Source of the DNA: an uncultured Collinsella sp.
GTDB taxonomy: Bacteria > Actinomycetota > Coriobacteriia > Coriobacteriales > Coriobacteriaceae
Direction: 5' to 3'
Assembly: GCA_900752545.1 (NCBI GenBank)
Contig: CAADVS010000073.1
Location: 1-44,166 of the forward strand
DNA length: 44,166 nt
Shown here: piece after piece, positions 15,424 to 23,586 of the stretch
How positions within the stretch are numbered: the first letter of the stretch is position 1
Layout of the letters: the number at the start of each line of letters is the position of its first letter
Made by a program: the position numbers and the translations under genes
The notes under the pieces: model-generated
What the model was told of the DNA's origin: nothing
Database searches by the model: none
Seen by the model: the letters and a program-made list of their open reading frames with translations, nothing else

Positions 15424-17520
15424 ATGGCAGACGCTAAGGATTTCCTGTTTGAGATCGGTACGGAGGAAATGCCCTCTGCACCGCTGAACAATGCCGTCAA
15501 GCAGCTTGGCACCATGATTGCCAAGGGTCTCGACGAGGCCGGCCTGGCCCACGGCGAGGTCCGCGTGATCTCGAGCCCGCGTCGTCTGGCTGCGCTCGTG
15601 GCCGACGTCGCCACCGCGACCGATGAGGTTCACGAGGTCAAGCGTGGTCCCGCGGCAAACATTGCCTTTGATGCCGACGGCAACGCCACCAAGGCCGCCC
15701 AGGGCTTCGCTCGCAAGTGCGGTGTGGCTGCCGAGGACCTGGTCCGTCGCGAGGACACTGACGGTCGCGAGTATGTGTTCGCCGAGAAGAACATTCCCTC
15801 CGCACCGGCTACGCCGATTCTGACCGCTCTGTGCGAGAAGACCATCGCCGGCCTGCAGTGGCCCAACTACCGCAGCCAGCGTTGGGGTCACGAGCATGCG
15901 ACCTTTGTTCGTCCGGTCCGCTGGATCTGCTGCCTTTTGGGCGAGGATGTTGTGCCCGTGTCGTTTGCCGACGTGACGAGTGGCAACACCACGCGTGGTC
16001 ATCGCGTACTTGGCCCTGGTGACCATGTGGTCGCCAGCCCCGCCGTCTACGAGCAGGTGCTCGAGGACGCCGGCGTGCTTTCTGCCGAGCGTCGTCGTGA
16101 AGCCATCCTTGCCGGTATCGCCGAGGTCGAGGCTGCGCGCCCCGGTTGCCATGTCGACACGCCCAAGAAGGTCTTCGAGGAGGTCATCAACCTCTGCGAG
16201 TGGCCGACGGTGCTTGTCGGTACCTTCGATGAGGAGTTCCTCAAGGTCCCGCACGAGATCATCTGCGAGTCCATGCTCACCAACCAGCGCTACTTCCCGA
16301 TCTATGACGGCGAGGGCAAGCTCACGCGTGAGTTCGTGGTCGTCTCCAACAGCAAGCCCGAGAACGCCGAGCGCGTGATCGACGGCAACGAGCGCGTCGT
16401 GCGTGCCCGTCTGGACGATGCCAAGTTCTTCTACGAGGAGGACCTGAAGATTTCCCTCGACGAGTTCCGTGAGCGTCTGGCCAAGGTCGCCTTCCAGGAG
16501 AAGCTCGGTAGCGTGCTCGCCAAGTCCGAGCGTATTGAGCAGCTCGCGCTCGCCATCGCCCGCGAGGCCCATCTGGGCGCCCACCTTGCCGCCGATGCCG
16601 CTCGCGCCGCTCACCTGTGCAAGGCCGACCTTGTATCCAACGCCGTCGTTGAGTTCACGAGCCAGCAGGGCGTTATGGGCGGTTATTACGCTTCCGCGAT
16701 GGGGGAGAACGACGAGGTCGCCCACGCCATTCGCGATCACTATCGTCCCCGCTTTGCCGGCGATGAGCTGCCCGAGGGCACCGCTGGCTGCATCGTGGCC
16801 TGTGCCGACAAGCTCGATACCATTGCGGGTATCTTTGCCATCGGCGAGCCCCCGACCGGCTCGTCCGACCCGTACGCGCTGCGTCGCGCCGCCATCGGCA
16901 TCATCAACATCCTGCGCGACCGTCTGCCGATCGACCCCACGTCGCTCATCGACTTTGCGCTCGAGCTCTATAGCGAGCAGGGCATTGAGTTCGACGCCGC
17001 CGAGGTCGCCCAGCAGGTTCGTGACTTCTTCCACGGTCGTTTGGTGAGCATGGCCCGCGACGAGAAGATTCCGGCCGACACCGTTGCCGCCGTCTCCGCG
17101 GTGCACATCATTGCCCCGTCGCTCTTCTTCGCCCGCTGCGCCGCCCTCGATGAGGCCCGCAAGAACGACGCCGAGACCTTCGACAACCTGGCAACCGCCT
17201 ACGCCCGCGCGGCGCACATCTCCAAGCCCGAGCTGGGCGCGGAGTACGATCGCGCCCTGATGGGCGAGGTCGAGCTTGCGCTTGCCGATGCCTCCGAGGC
17301 CGCTCAGACCGCCGTCGACGCCGCTCTCGCCGCCGAGGATTATCCTGCCGCGTTTGCCGCTCTGGCCGCCCTGCGCGCGCCCATCGACCGTTTCTTCGAC
17401 GAGGTTATGGTCATGGACAAGGACGAGCAGCTCCGCGATAATCGCCTTAAGCTGCTCAACCGCTTCGAGGCCGTTTTCTCCGGCATCGCCAACATCGGTG
17501 AGCTTGCCCGCAAAAAGTAA
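15424..17520 (+). CDS. glyS: Glycyl-tRNA synthetase beta subunit
   Basis: 698 residues, usual length for the family. The N-terminus (FLFEIGTEEMPSAPL, then SSPRRLAALV) and the central HD-like region (QGVMGGYYA, then DKLDTIAGIFAIGEPPTGSSDPYALRR) are the hallmark stretches of GlyS. The C-terminal anticodon-binding domain (DRFFDEVMVMDKDEQLRDNRLKLL) is complete. Recognises tRNA-Gly and works with GlyQ. Most actinobacteria use a single-chain GlyRS, so the two-subunit form is a lineage marker. Confidence 0.97.
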   Translation: MADAKDFLFEIGTEEMPSAPLNNAVKQLGTMIAKGLDEAGLAHGEVRVISSPRRLAALVADVATATDEVHEVKRGPAANIAFDADGNATKAAQGFARKCGVAAEDLVRREDTDGREYVFAEKNIPSAPATPILTALCEKTIAGLQWPNYRSQRWGHEHATFVRPVRWICCLLGEDVVPVSFADVTSGNTTRGHRVLGPGDHVVASPAVYEQVLEDAGVLSAERRREAILAGIAEVEAARPGCHVDTPKKVFEEVINLCEWPTVLVGTFDEEFLKVPHEIICESMLTNQRYFPIYDGEGKLTREFVVVSNSKPENAERVIDGNERVVRARLDDAKFFYEEDLKISLDEFRERLAKVAFQEKLGSVLAKSERIEQLALAIAREAHLGAHLAADAARAAHLCKADLVSNAVVEFTSQQGVMGGYYASAMGENDEVAHAIRDHYRPRFAGDELPEGTAGCIVACADKLDTIAGIFAIGEPPTGSSDPYALRRAAIGIINILRDRLPIDPTSLIDFALELYSEQGIEFDAAEVAQQVRDFFHGRLVSMARDEKIPADTVAAVSAVHIIAPSLFFARCAALDEARKNDAETFDNLATAYARAAHISKPELGAEYDRALMGEVELALADASEAAQTAVDAALAAEDYPAAFAALAALRAPIDRFFDEVMVMDKDEQLRDNRLKLLNRFEAVFSGIANIGELARKK

Positions 17521-17554
17521 GCCAGCCTGCGCGTAAGCGCAAAAGGAGCCCCGC

Positions 17555-18430
17555 ATGGATTGCCCGGTCACCGCTCGTCCCACCGTTATCGTTATCTCCG
17601 ACTCGCTCGGTGATACCGCTTGTGAGGTGGTGCTTGCGGCGTCCGGGCAATTTGATGAAGGGACTTTTCGTCTCTTGCGCCTGCCCAAGGTGAACTCGGT
17701 GGAGCAGGTCAAGTCGTTTGTGGGTCCGCGCGTCGATGCGGACCATCGTGATATTGCCGTGTTCCACACCATTGTCGATCCGGCGCTTCGCGCCCGCGTA
17801 CTCGATTACCTGGGCATGCTTCATATCCGTTCGGTCGACCTGATCGGTCCGACACTTGCCGTGCTGTCATCGCTCATCGGTGTGCCGCCCAAGGGCGTCG
17901 CGGGCGTGATTCACAGGACCGATGACCGCTATTTCCATCGCATCGAGGCCATGGAGTATTTCGTTGAGCACGATGATGGGCGCGGCTGCGACGACCTTTC
18001 GGGGGCAGATATCGTGCTGCTGGGCGTATCGCGCACGTCCAAGACGCCGCTGTCGATGTATTTGGCCTATCAGGGTTACAAGGTTGCCAATGTTCCGTTG
18101 GCCCATGGCATGGAGCCGCCGAAGTCGATTTACAAGGTCGACCCGATGCGGTTGTTTGGTCTGATTTCGACTGTCGATGTGATCTCTGAGATTCGCGATA
18201 GCCGCTTGGGCGATGACTATGCTCGCGCCGTCGCCGGCTCCTATGCCGAGCCCGAGAGCGTGCGCAGCGAGCTCGAGGAAGCCCGTGCCCTCATGAAGCG
18301 TCTGGGCTGCTTTGTGGTGCGTACCGATGGCAAAGCGATTGAGGAGAGCGCCTCCGAGATCATCGGTCATTTGATGGAAATCCAAGAAGCCCGTGCCCGC
18401 CGCGCCGCCCGCCGAGGTCAGCAAAGCTAA
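17555..18430 (+). CDS. Pyruvate, phosphate dikinase regulatory protein (DUF299 family)
   Basis: 291 residues. Bifunctional serine/threonine kinase and Pi-dependent phosphorylase that switches PPDK or PEP synthase off and on by phosphorylating the Thr next to its catalytic His. Family marks: VIVISDSLGDTA at the start, then the P-loop-like GVSRTSKTPLSMYLA (157-171) and LAHGMEPPKSIY. The gene lies directly upstream of ppdK on the same strand, so PPDK, not PEP synthase, is the expected target. RBS AAGGAG precedes the ATG. Confidence 0.93.
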   Translation: MDCPVTARPTVIVISDSLGDTACEVVLAASGQFDEGTFRLLRLPKVNSVEQVKSFVGPRVDADHRDIAVFHTIVDPALRARVLDYLGMLHIRSVDLIGPTLAVLSSLIGVPPKGVAGVIHRTDDRYFHRIEAMEYFVEHDDGRGCDDLSGADIVLLGVSRTSKTPLSMYLAYQGYKVANVPLAHGMEPPKSIYKVDPMRLFGLISTVDVISEIRDSRLGDDYARAVAGSYAEPESVRSELEEARALMKRLGCFVVRTDGKAIEESASEIIGHLMEIQEARARRAARRGQQS

Positions 18431-18728
18431 CTCATTGGGGTAGCTAAAAATTCACCGGCCTTAAAATACTATCTAAAAATAATGCACGATATTGGTAAAG
18501 CGATTTAGCAAAGAACTTGCATTTGACCTGCAATTTTCTTGCAGTGGTATCTTCATAAGGTAACCACCTTTACCTACCGTTTACCGCCGCATTTATCACG
18601 TTTACCAAACCCCTCGCCCTCTACGCAAGCCCGCTCAACGTCCGCCGTATAGTTCCCTCACGGCCCGCATCCGGTGGGTCGATTCGTCACCACGGTCGCG
18701 CGCGAGAGCGCATGGAAGGGGAAGTATC
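18431..18728 (+). promoter_or_regulatory. Long regulatory gap upstream of ppdK
   Basis: About 300 bases with no gene. The left half is AT-rich, the right half GC-rich. A possible promoter is TTGACC (18523-18528) with TATCTT (18548-18553) at a long 19-bp spacing. The -35 is embedded in TTGCA/TGCAA repeats: TTGCA 18517-18521, CTGCAA 18528-18533, TTGCAG 18539-18544. TTTACC occurs at 18569-18574, 18580-18585 and 18601-18606, with GGTAAA at 18494-18499. AGGTAA (18558-18563) and TTACCT (18570-18575) form a perfect inverted repeat with a 6-bp spacer. These look like operator sites. Confidence 0.5.
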
Positions 18729-21479
18729 GTGAGCGATTGCAAGAGGGTTTACCGTTTTGGAACCGATGCCCAGGGCACTTGTGTCACCGAGGGCGACAAG
18801 TCCATGAACTTCGTGCTTGGCGGCAAAGGCGCAAACCTTGCCGAGATGAGCCGTATCGGCCTGCCGGTTCCCGGTGGCTTTACCATTACCTGCCAGACCT
18901 GCGTCGAGTACTCTGGCGCCGGCAACGTGTGGCCCGTGGGCGCGCTCGACGAGATCGTTGCCGCCGAGGCCGACCTCGAGGCCCGCTGCGGCAAGAAGCT
19001 CGGCGACGCCCGTGATCCGCTGCTCGTCTCGGTGCGCTCGGGTGCTCCGTTCTCCATGCCCGGCATGATGGACACGGTCCTCAACTTAGGCCTCAACGAC
19101 GACTCCGTTCAGGGACTCATCGCCCAGACGCAAAACCCGCGTTTTGCCTGGGATAGCTACCGCCGCTTTATTCAGATGTTCTCCAACGTCGTTATGGGCG
19201 TCGACGCCGACCTGTTCGAGAACGCGCTGACCCAGGCACGCCTGGTTTCCGGCGTTCGCGTCGATTCCGAGCTTTCGGCCGAAGACCTGCAGGAGCTCGT
19301 CGAGACCTTTAAGAGCATTTTCTCCGAGAACGTCGAGGTCGCCCTGTATCCCGAGCTCGAGGTCGCCGACGGCAAGCCCGTCTTCCCGCACGATCCGGAG
19401 CTTCAGTTGCGCCTTGCCATCCAGGCCGTCTTTGGCAGCTGGATGAACGAGCGCGCCTGCATCTACCGCAAGCAGCATGGCATTTCTGACGAGCTCGGCA
19501 CCGCCGTCAACGTGCAGGCTATGGCCTTTGGCAACAAGGGGGAGACCTCTGCGACCGGCGTCGCTTTTACGCGCAACCCGGCCGACGGCACCAAGGAGTT
19601 CTATGGTGACTTTTTGGTTAATGCCCAGGGCGAGGATGTCGTCGCCGGCATCCGCAACACCGAGCCCATCGCCGACCTCAAGAACACTCCGGGCCTCGAG
19701 TCTGCAGGTGAGGAACTCGAGCGCGTGTTTCTGACGCTCGAAGATCATTACCGCGATATGTGCGACATCGAGTTCACCATCGAGCAGGGCAAGCTCTGGA
19801 TGCTCCAGACCCGCGTGGGCAAGCGTACCGCAACCGCCGCTCTGCGCATCGCTATCGAGATGGTCGAGGAAGGCCTTATCACCCGCGAAGAGGCCGTGAG
19901 CCGCATCGACCCCGCGCAGCTCGACCAGCTCCTGCACCCGCAGTTCGACTCCTCCAAGAAGTACGAGGCGCTCGCATGCGGCCTCAACGCCAGCCCTGGT
20001 GCCGCCGTGGGCGAGGTCGTGTTCTCGAGCGACGATGCCGTCGCGCGCGCCAACGAGGGTCACAAGGTCATTTTGGTTCGCTGGGAGACCAACCCCGATG
20101 ACCTGAAGGGCATGGTCGCCGCCGAGGGTATCCTGACCAGCCACGGTGGCAAGACGAGCCATGCCGCCGTTATCGCTCGCGGTATGGGTACGCCCTGCGT
20201 CTGCGGCGTTGAGCGCTTCCACATCGACGCCGCCGAAAAGGTCGTGCGCATCGAGGGTAGCGATCGTGTGCTGCACGAAGGCGATGTCATCTCCATCGAC
20301 GGCACCCAGGGCATCGTCGTCGATGGCGCTGTCGATTTGGTCTCCGCCGAGCTCACCGGCGACCTGGACACCATCCTGTCCTGGGCCGACGAGATCCGTC
20401 TGGACGAGACCTGTGGCCACGCCAACCATGTGCGCGTCAACGCCGACAATCCCGAGGACGCAGAGCTCGCGCTCGAGTTTGGCGCCGAGGCCATCGGCCT
20501 GTGCCGCACCGAGCACATGTTTCTGGGCGATCGCAAGAACATCATCCAGAGCTTCATCCTGTCCGACGATGAGGCCGTGAAGCAGCAGGCCCTCGCCGAC
20601 CTGCTCAAGGTTCAGACCGAGGACTTCCTGGCGATGTTCAAGACCATGTCCGGTCGCGATGTGGTCGTTCGCCTGCTCGATCCGCCGCTGCACGAGTTCC
20701 TGGATAATCCGCGTGAGCTCGAGGTCGCCATCACCAAGAAGGAAGCCGCTGGCGCCAGCGAGGAAGAGCTTGCCGCCCTGCGTGCCCGCCTGCGCCGTAT
20801 CGACGGCATAGTCGAGTCGAACCCCATGCTCGGCCTGCGCGGTGTGCGCCTGTCCGTCGTCTTTAGCGATCTGCCGCTCATGCAGGTTCGCGTCGTGGCC
20901 ACGGCTGCTGCTCGACTTATCAAGGAGGGCGTCGACCCGCGCCCCGAGATCATGGTTCCGCTCGTTTCCATTACGGCCGAGCACGTTCAGACTCGCGAAG
21001 TCATCGAGCGCGTGATCGCCGAGGTTTCCGCCGAGGAGGGCGTCGAGCTCAATATTCCCGTGGGCACGATGCTCGAGCTGCCGCGTGCCTGCATGGTTGC
21101 CGACGAGATCGCGCAGCACGCCGACTTCTTCTGCTTTGGCACCAACGACCTCACGCAGACGACCTTCGGCTTCTCTCGAGACGATGCCGAGGCCAAGTTC
21201 ATCCCGCTGTACATGCACAAGAAGATTCTGAAGGACAACCCCTTCGAGACCATCGACTCGGCGGTACTGGAGCTGGTGCGCATGGCCGTCGAGAAGGGTC
21301 GGGCCACCAACCCCGACATGCACTTTGGCGTGTGCGGCGAGCACGGCGGCGACCCCAAGTCCATCAAGGGCCTGTTCAACGTGGCCGATGTGGACTACGT
21401 GTCCTGCTCGCCCTATCGTGTGCCCCTCGCGCGCCTGGCTGCCGCTCAGGCCAAGCTCGAGGCCAAGCGTTCCGCCTAA
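18729..21479 (+). CDS. ppdK: Pyruvate, phosphate dikinase
   Basis: 916 residues, GTG start behind AAGGGGAAG. Interconverts pyruvate, ATP and Pi with PEP, AMP and PPi. The ATP-grasp N-terminal domain starts with LGGKGANLAEMSRIGLPVPGG and includes SVRSGAPFSMPGMMDT. The swivelling phosphohistidine domain carries LTSHGGKTSHAA with catalytic His478; the adjacent Thr476 is the expected regulatory phosphosite. The PEP/pyruvate-binding barrel ends with FGVCGEHGGD (Cys869). The regulator gene is immediately upstream, supporting a reversible glycolytic role in a fermenter. Confidence 0.97.
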   Translation: MSDCKRVYRFGTDAQGTCVTEGDKSMNFVLGGKGANLAEMSRIGLPVPGGFTITCQTCVEYSGAGNVWPVGALDEIVAAEADLEARCGKKLGDARDPLLVSVRSGAPFSMPGMMDTVLNLGLNDDSVQGLIAQTQNPRFAWDSYRRFIQMFSNVVMGVDADLFENALTQARLVSGVRVDSELSAEDLQELVETFKSIFSENVEVALYPELEVADGKPVFPHDPELQLRLAIQAVFGSWMNERACIYRKQHGISDELGTAVNVQAMAFGNKGETSATGVAFTRNPADGTKEFYGDFLVNAQGEDVVAGIRNTEPIADLKNTPGLESAGEELERVFLTLEDHYRDMCDIEFTIEQGKLWMLQTRVGKRTATAALRIAIEMVEEGLITREEAVSRIDPAQLDQLLHPQFDSSKKYEALACGLNASPGAAVGEVVFSSDDAVARANEGHKVILVRWETNPDDLKGMVAAEGILTSHGGKTSHAAVIARGMGTPCVCGVERFHIDAAEKVVRIEGSDRVLHEGDVISIDGTQGIVVDGAVDLVSAELTGDLDTILSWADEIRLDETCGHANHVRVNADNPEDAELALEFGAEAIGLCRTEHMFLGDRKNIIQSFILSDDEAVKQQALADLLKVQTEDFLAMFKTMSGRDVVVRLLDPPLHEFLDNPRELEVAITKKEAAGASEEELAALRARLRRIDGIVESNPMLGLRGVRLSVVFSDLPLMQVRVVATAAARLIKEGVDPRPEIMVPLVSITAEHVQTREVIERVIAEVSAEEGVELNIPVGTMLELPRACMVADEIAQHADFFCFGTNDLTQTTFGFSRDDAEAKFIPLYMHKKILKDNPFETIDSAVLELVRMAVEKGRATNPDMHFGVCGEHGGDPKSIKGLFNVADVDYVSCSPYRVPLARLAAAQAKLEAKRSA

Positions 21480-21517
21480 CGTTTTGGGTTTGGGCGCCTA
21501 GCGTAGCCCCCTTCACG

Positions 21518-21549
21518 CCGCCCGTCTCATTCGTGAGGCGGGCGGTTAT
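21518..21549 (+). terminator. Hairpin terminator after ppdK
   Basis: CCGCCCGTCTCA (21518-21529), TTCG tetraloop, TGAGGCGGGCGG (21534-21545): 12 pairs with one G-T wobble. Only a short TTAT follows, so this is a strong hairpin with a poor U-tail. Confidence 0.65.
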
Positions 21550-21591
21550 CATGTGCGGGTTTTGTCTTTTTGTCTGCGTAAAAAATTGTTC

Positions 21592-21619
21592 TTGCAGCAG
21601 AAACCCGCGCGTGTATACT
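21592..21619 (+). promoter_or_regulatory. Promoter of rplS
   Basis: TTGCAG at 21592-21597, 16-bp spacer, TATACT at 21614-21619. Transcription start is predicted near 21626, leaving a leader of about 60 nt before the rplS ATG. Confidence 0.65.
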
Positions 21620-21640
21620 CGAATACGTTTGTTCAACTAC

Positions 21641-21664
21641 GTGCCGGCCAAGGTGGTACGGCAC
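21641..21664 (+). promoter_or_regulatory. Leader hairpin of rplS mRNA
   Basis: GTGCCG (21641-21646) and CGGCAC (21659-21664) form a 6-bp stem with a 12-nt loop between the predicted transcription start and the ribosome binding site. A competing pairing GGTG/CACC is also possible. It may be a ribosomal-protein leader for feedback by bL19, but this is inference. Confidence 0.35.
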
Positions 21665-21688
21665 CTCTAGAAGAGTAAGGAATTGCAC

Positions 21689-22030
21689 ATGGATTACATC
21701 CGCGCAATCGAGCGTCAGCAGATCCGCGAGGACATTCCTCAGGTTCGCGTCGCCGACAACGTCAAGGTTCACTACCGCATTAAGGAAGGCGACCGCGAGC
21801 GCATCCAGGTCTTCCAGGGCGACGTCATCCGCATGGCCGGCGCCGGTGCCCGCGAGACCTTCACCGTCCGCAAGATTTCCTTCGGTGTCGGTGTTGAGCG
21901 CACCTTCCCGCTTCACAGCCCCAAGATCGCCAAGCTCGAGGTCGTTCGTCATGGTCGCGTCCGTCGCGCCAAGCTGTACTACCTCCGCGACAAGGTGGGC
22001 AAGGCTGCTCGCATCCCCGAGAAGCGCTAA
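21689..22030 (+). CDS. rplS: Large ribosomal subunit protein bL19
   Basis: 113 residues. ATG at 21689 is chosen over the TTG at 21683 because AGTAAGGA sits 8 nt before the ATG and the family start is MDYIRAIE. The core has QIREDIPQVRVADNVKVHYR, then ERTFPLHSPKI and the basic GRVRRAKLYYLRDKVGKAARI. It lies at the intersubunit bridge of the 50S. It has its own promoter and terminator, so it is transcribed separately from the ppdK unit before it. Confidence 0.97.
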   Translation: MDYIRAIERQQIREDIPQVRVADNVKVHYRIKEGDRERIQVFQGDVIRMAGAGARETFTVRKISFGVGVERTFPLHSPKIAKLEVVRHGRVRRAKLYYLRDKVGKAARIPEKR

Positions 22031-22064
22031 GAAGATCGCAGCGTCTGTCCACTCGTTTGGACAC

Positions 22065-22095
22065 AAGGGTCACCTTCGGGTGGCCCTTCTTTTTA
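22065..22095 (+). terminator. Intrinsic terminator after rplS
   Basis: AAGGGTCACC (22065-22074), TTCG loop, GGTGGCCCTT (22079-22088): 10 pairs including one wobble, then CTTTTTAT. Confidence 0.88.
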
Positions 22096-22123
22096 TCTGA
22101 TTTGCATGCAAGGAGGGCCTGGT

Positions 22124-22912
22124 ATGGCCAATATGACGAGCTCGGTTTCGGCATCGCAGGTTGCCGGCGAGCTGGCGAGCGCCACGTTCGAGGAGATTCC
22201 CGCCCTCGTGGAGCATTATCGCGAGGATCCGCGCCAGCAGGTGATCAAGGCTTGCGAACGTGCCCTTAAGCGCCATGCCAAGGAACTTTCCGAACGCGAG
22301 CGCGTCAACGGCATGTACGAGCTTATGCATGAGCTCGGCGGTGATGGCGTGGTCGTGGGCGTCGACGAGGTGGGCCGTGGCTCGGTAGCGGGTCCCTTGA
22401 CCGTGTGTGCCGTGTGTCTTCCGATGGAGCCGCGCATCTGGGGCATCAACGATTCCAAAAAGCTCACGCCGGCGCGCCGCGAGCTGCTCTCGGTGAAGAT
22501 TGCCGAGGTGGCGACTGCTATCGGCTTTTGCCATATCGCTCCTGCGGATATCGATGAGATGGGTATGGCCCGCGCCATCCGCGCTGCCGTCGCGGGCGCC
22601 GTGGCCGATACGGGGCTCGAGCCCGATTGCGTGCTTATGGACGGTAACCCCTTGGGCGCCGTTCCCAACGAGCGCGACGTGGTCAAGGGCGACGCCAAGA
22701 TCGCCTGCATCGCCGCGGCATCCATCATGGCAAAGGTCACGCGTGACGAGATGATGGTCGAGTACGACGCCGAGTACCCCGAGTACCATTTGGCCGAATC
22801 GAAAGGCTATGCGAGCCCCGAACACATCGAGGCCATTCGCAAACATGGTCTTTCTCCGCTGCACCGTGTGAGCTTTTGCGGAAACTTTCTGCAGACTGAG
22901 CGCCTTTTTTAG
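22124..22912 (+). CDS. rnhB: Ribonuclease HII
   Basis: 262 residues. ATG at 22124 is chosen because AAGGAGGG lies 7 nt upstream; an earlier ATG at 22106 overlaps that site. The N-terminal ~75 residues form the extension also seen in Firmicutes RnhB (DPRQQVIKACERALKRHAKELSERERV region). The catalytic domain starts with VGVDEVGRGSVAGPL (Asp81, Glu82), then VLMDGNPLG and KGDAKIACIAAASIMAKVTRD. Removes RNA from RNA-DNA hybrids and misincorporated ribonucleotides. The usual neighbour of rplS. Confidence 0.95.
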   Translation: MANMTSSVSASQVAGELASATFEEIPALVEHYREDPRQQVIKACERALKRHAKELSERERVNGMYELMHELGGDGVVVGVDEVGRGSVAGPLTVCAVCLPMEPRIWGINDSKKLTPARRELLSVKIAEVATAIGFCHIAPADIDEMGMARAIRAAVAGAVADTGLEPDCVLMDGNPLGAVPNERDVVKGDAKIACIAAASIMAKVTRDEMMVEYDAEYPEYHLAESKGYASPEHIEAIRKHGLSPLHRVSFCGNFLQTERLF

Positions 22913-22960
22913 GCCAATTGTGGAGACTGGGACCATAAGGGTTCCATAAACTTGCTGGTA

Positions 22961-23003
22961 GGGGCCGCGTGCAACGTCATTGTTGCATGCGGCCCCTCAT
23001 TTG
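22961..23003 (+). terminator. Large hairpin terminator after rnhB
   Basis: A 15-bp stem (GGGGCCGCGTGCAAC at 22961-22975 with 22982-22996, one G-T wobble) closes on a 6-nt loop and is followed by TCATTTGTC. It separates rnhB from yraN. Confidence 0.8.
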
Positions 23004-23100
23004 TCGGCATTTGGTTTGCTTTTGGTTTGCTTCCGGTACTTACCCGCATGAAACCTGCCCTCATTATCGAGGCAATGCAGGGAGTGGGAAAGGAGACCCC

Positions 23101-23586
23101 ATGTGTGCCGCAGCCAAAATGAGCAAGACGCAGCAGCTCAAGGAGCGTTGGGAAGAAGGGGAGCTCGATTGTGGGTCGATCACGCCTGAGTTTATCAAGG
23201 GGCTCAGCCCTCGCGAGCTCGGTATGCTGGGCGAGCTTATCGCAATCGATTACTTTAACGAGCGCGGCTATGCATTGCTGGAACAAGGCTATCGATGCTC
23301 GGAGGGCGAGGCCGACCTCGTTCTGCTCGACGAGCTCGACGATGTGGTGGTGATGGCCGAGGTCAAGACCAGGCGTGTTGCGCTGGATTGCGACACGCGG
23401 GTGTTTCCCGAGGAAGCGGTGAACGCCCAAAAGCAGCGGCGCTATCGTCGCATCGCGAGTTGTTATCTCATGGAGCATTATCCGCTCAAGGCGATCCGCT
23501 TCGATGCCGTGGGCGTCACCATTCGCGGCGGGCATATCGCCGAGATCGAGCACCAGTACAATGCGTTCGATTGGCAGGTGTCGTGA
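23101..23586 (+). CDS. yraN: YraN family (UPF0102) endonuclease-like protein
   Basis: 161 residues from the ATG at 23101, with AAAGGAG 6 nt upstream. In-frame sequence further upstream crosses the terminator region and is rejected. The endonuclease-like fold of the family is visible: LGMLGELIAIDYFNERGY, then GEADLVLLDE and VVMAEVKTRR, which supply the E/D/ExK-like acidic residues. Biochemical role is unsettled. Its stop overlaps the start of the comM-like gene by 1 nt (TGATG), and this yraN-comM-dprA order is common. Confidence 0.9.
   Translation: MCAAAKMSKTQQLKERWEEGELDCGSITPEFIKGLSPRELGMLGELIAIDYFNERGYALLEQGYRCSEGEADLVLLDELDDVVVMAEVKTRRVALDCDTRVFPEEAVNAQKQRRYRRIASCYLMEHYPLKAIRFDAVGVTIRGGHIAEIEHQYNAFDWQVS

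Noticed and set aside
14518..17772. A 1084-codon open frame on the minus strand across glyQ-glyS
   Set aside because: It is antisense to two well-conserved genes, shows no recognisable domain, and is the expected by-product of strong GC codon bias.
19086..21344. A 752-codon minus-strand frame inside ppdK
   Set aside because: Antisense shadow; ppdK is intact with all catalytic motifs.
22969..23100. N-terminal extension of yraN
   Set aside because: It would run through the rnhB terminator hairpin, and a good ribosome binding site precedes the ATG at 23101.
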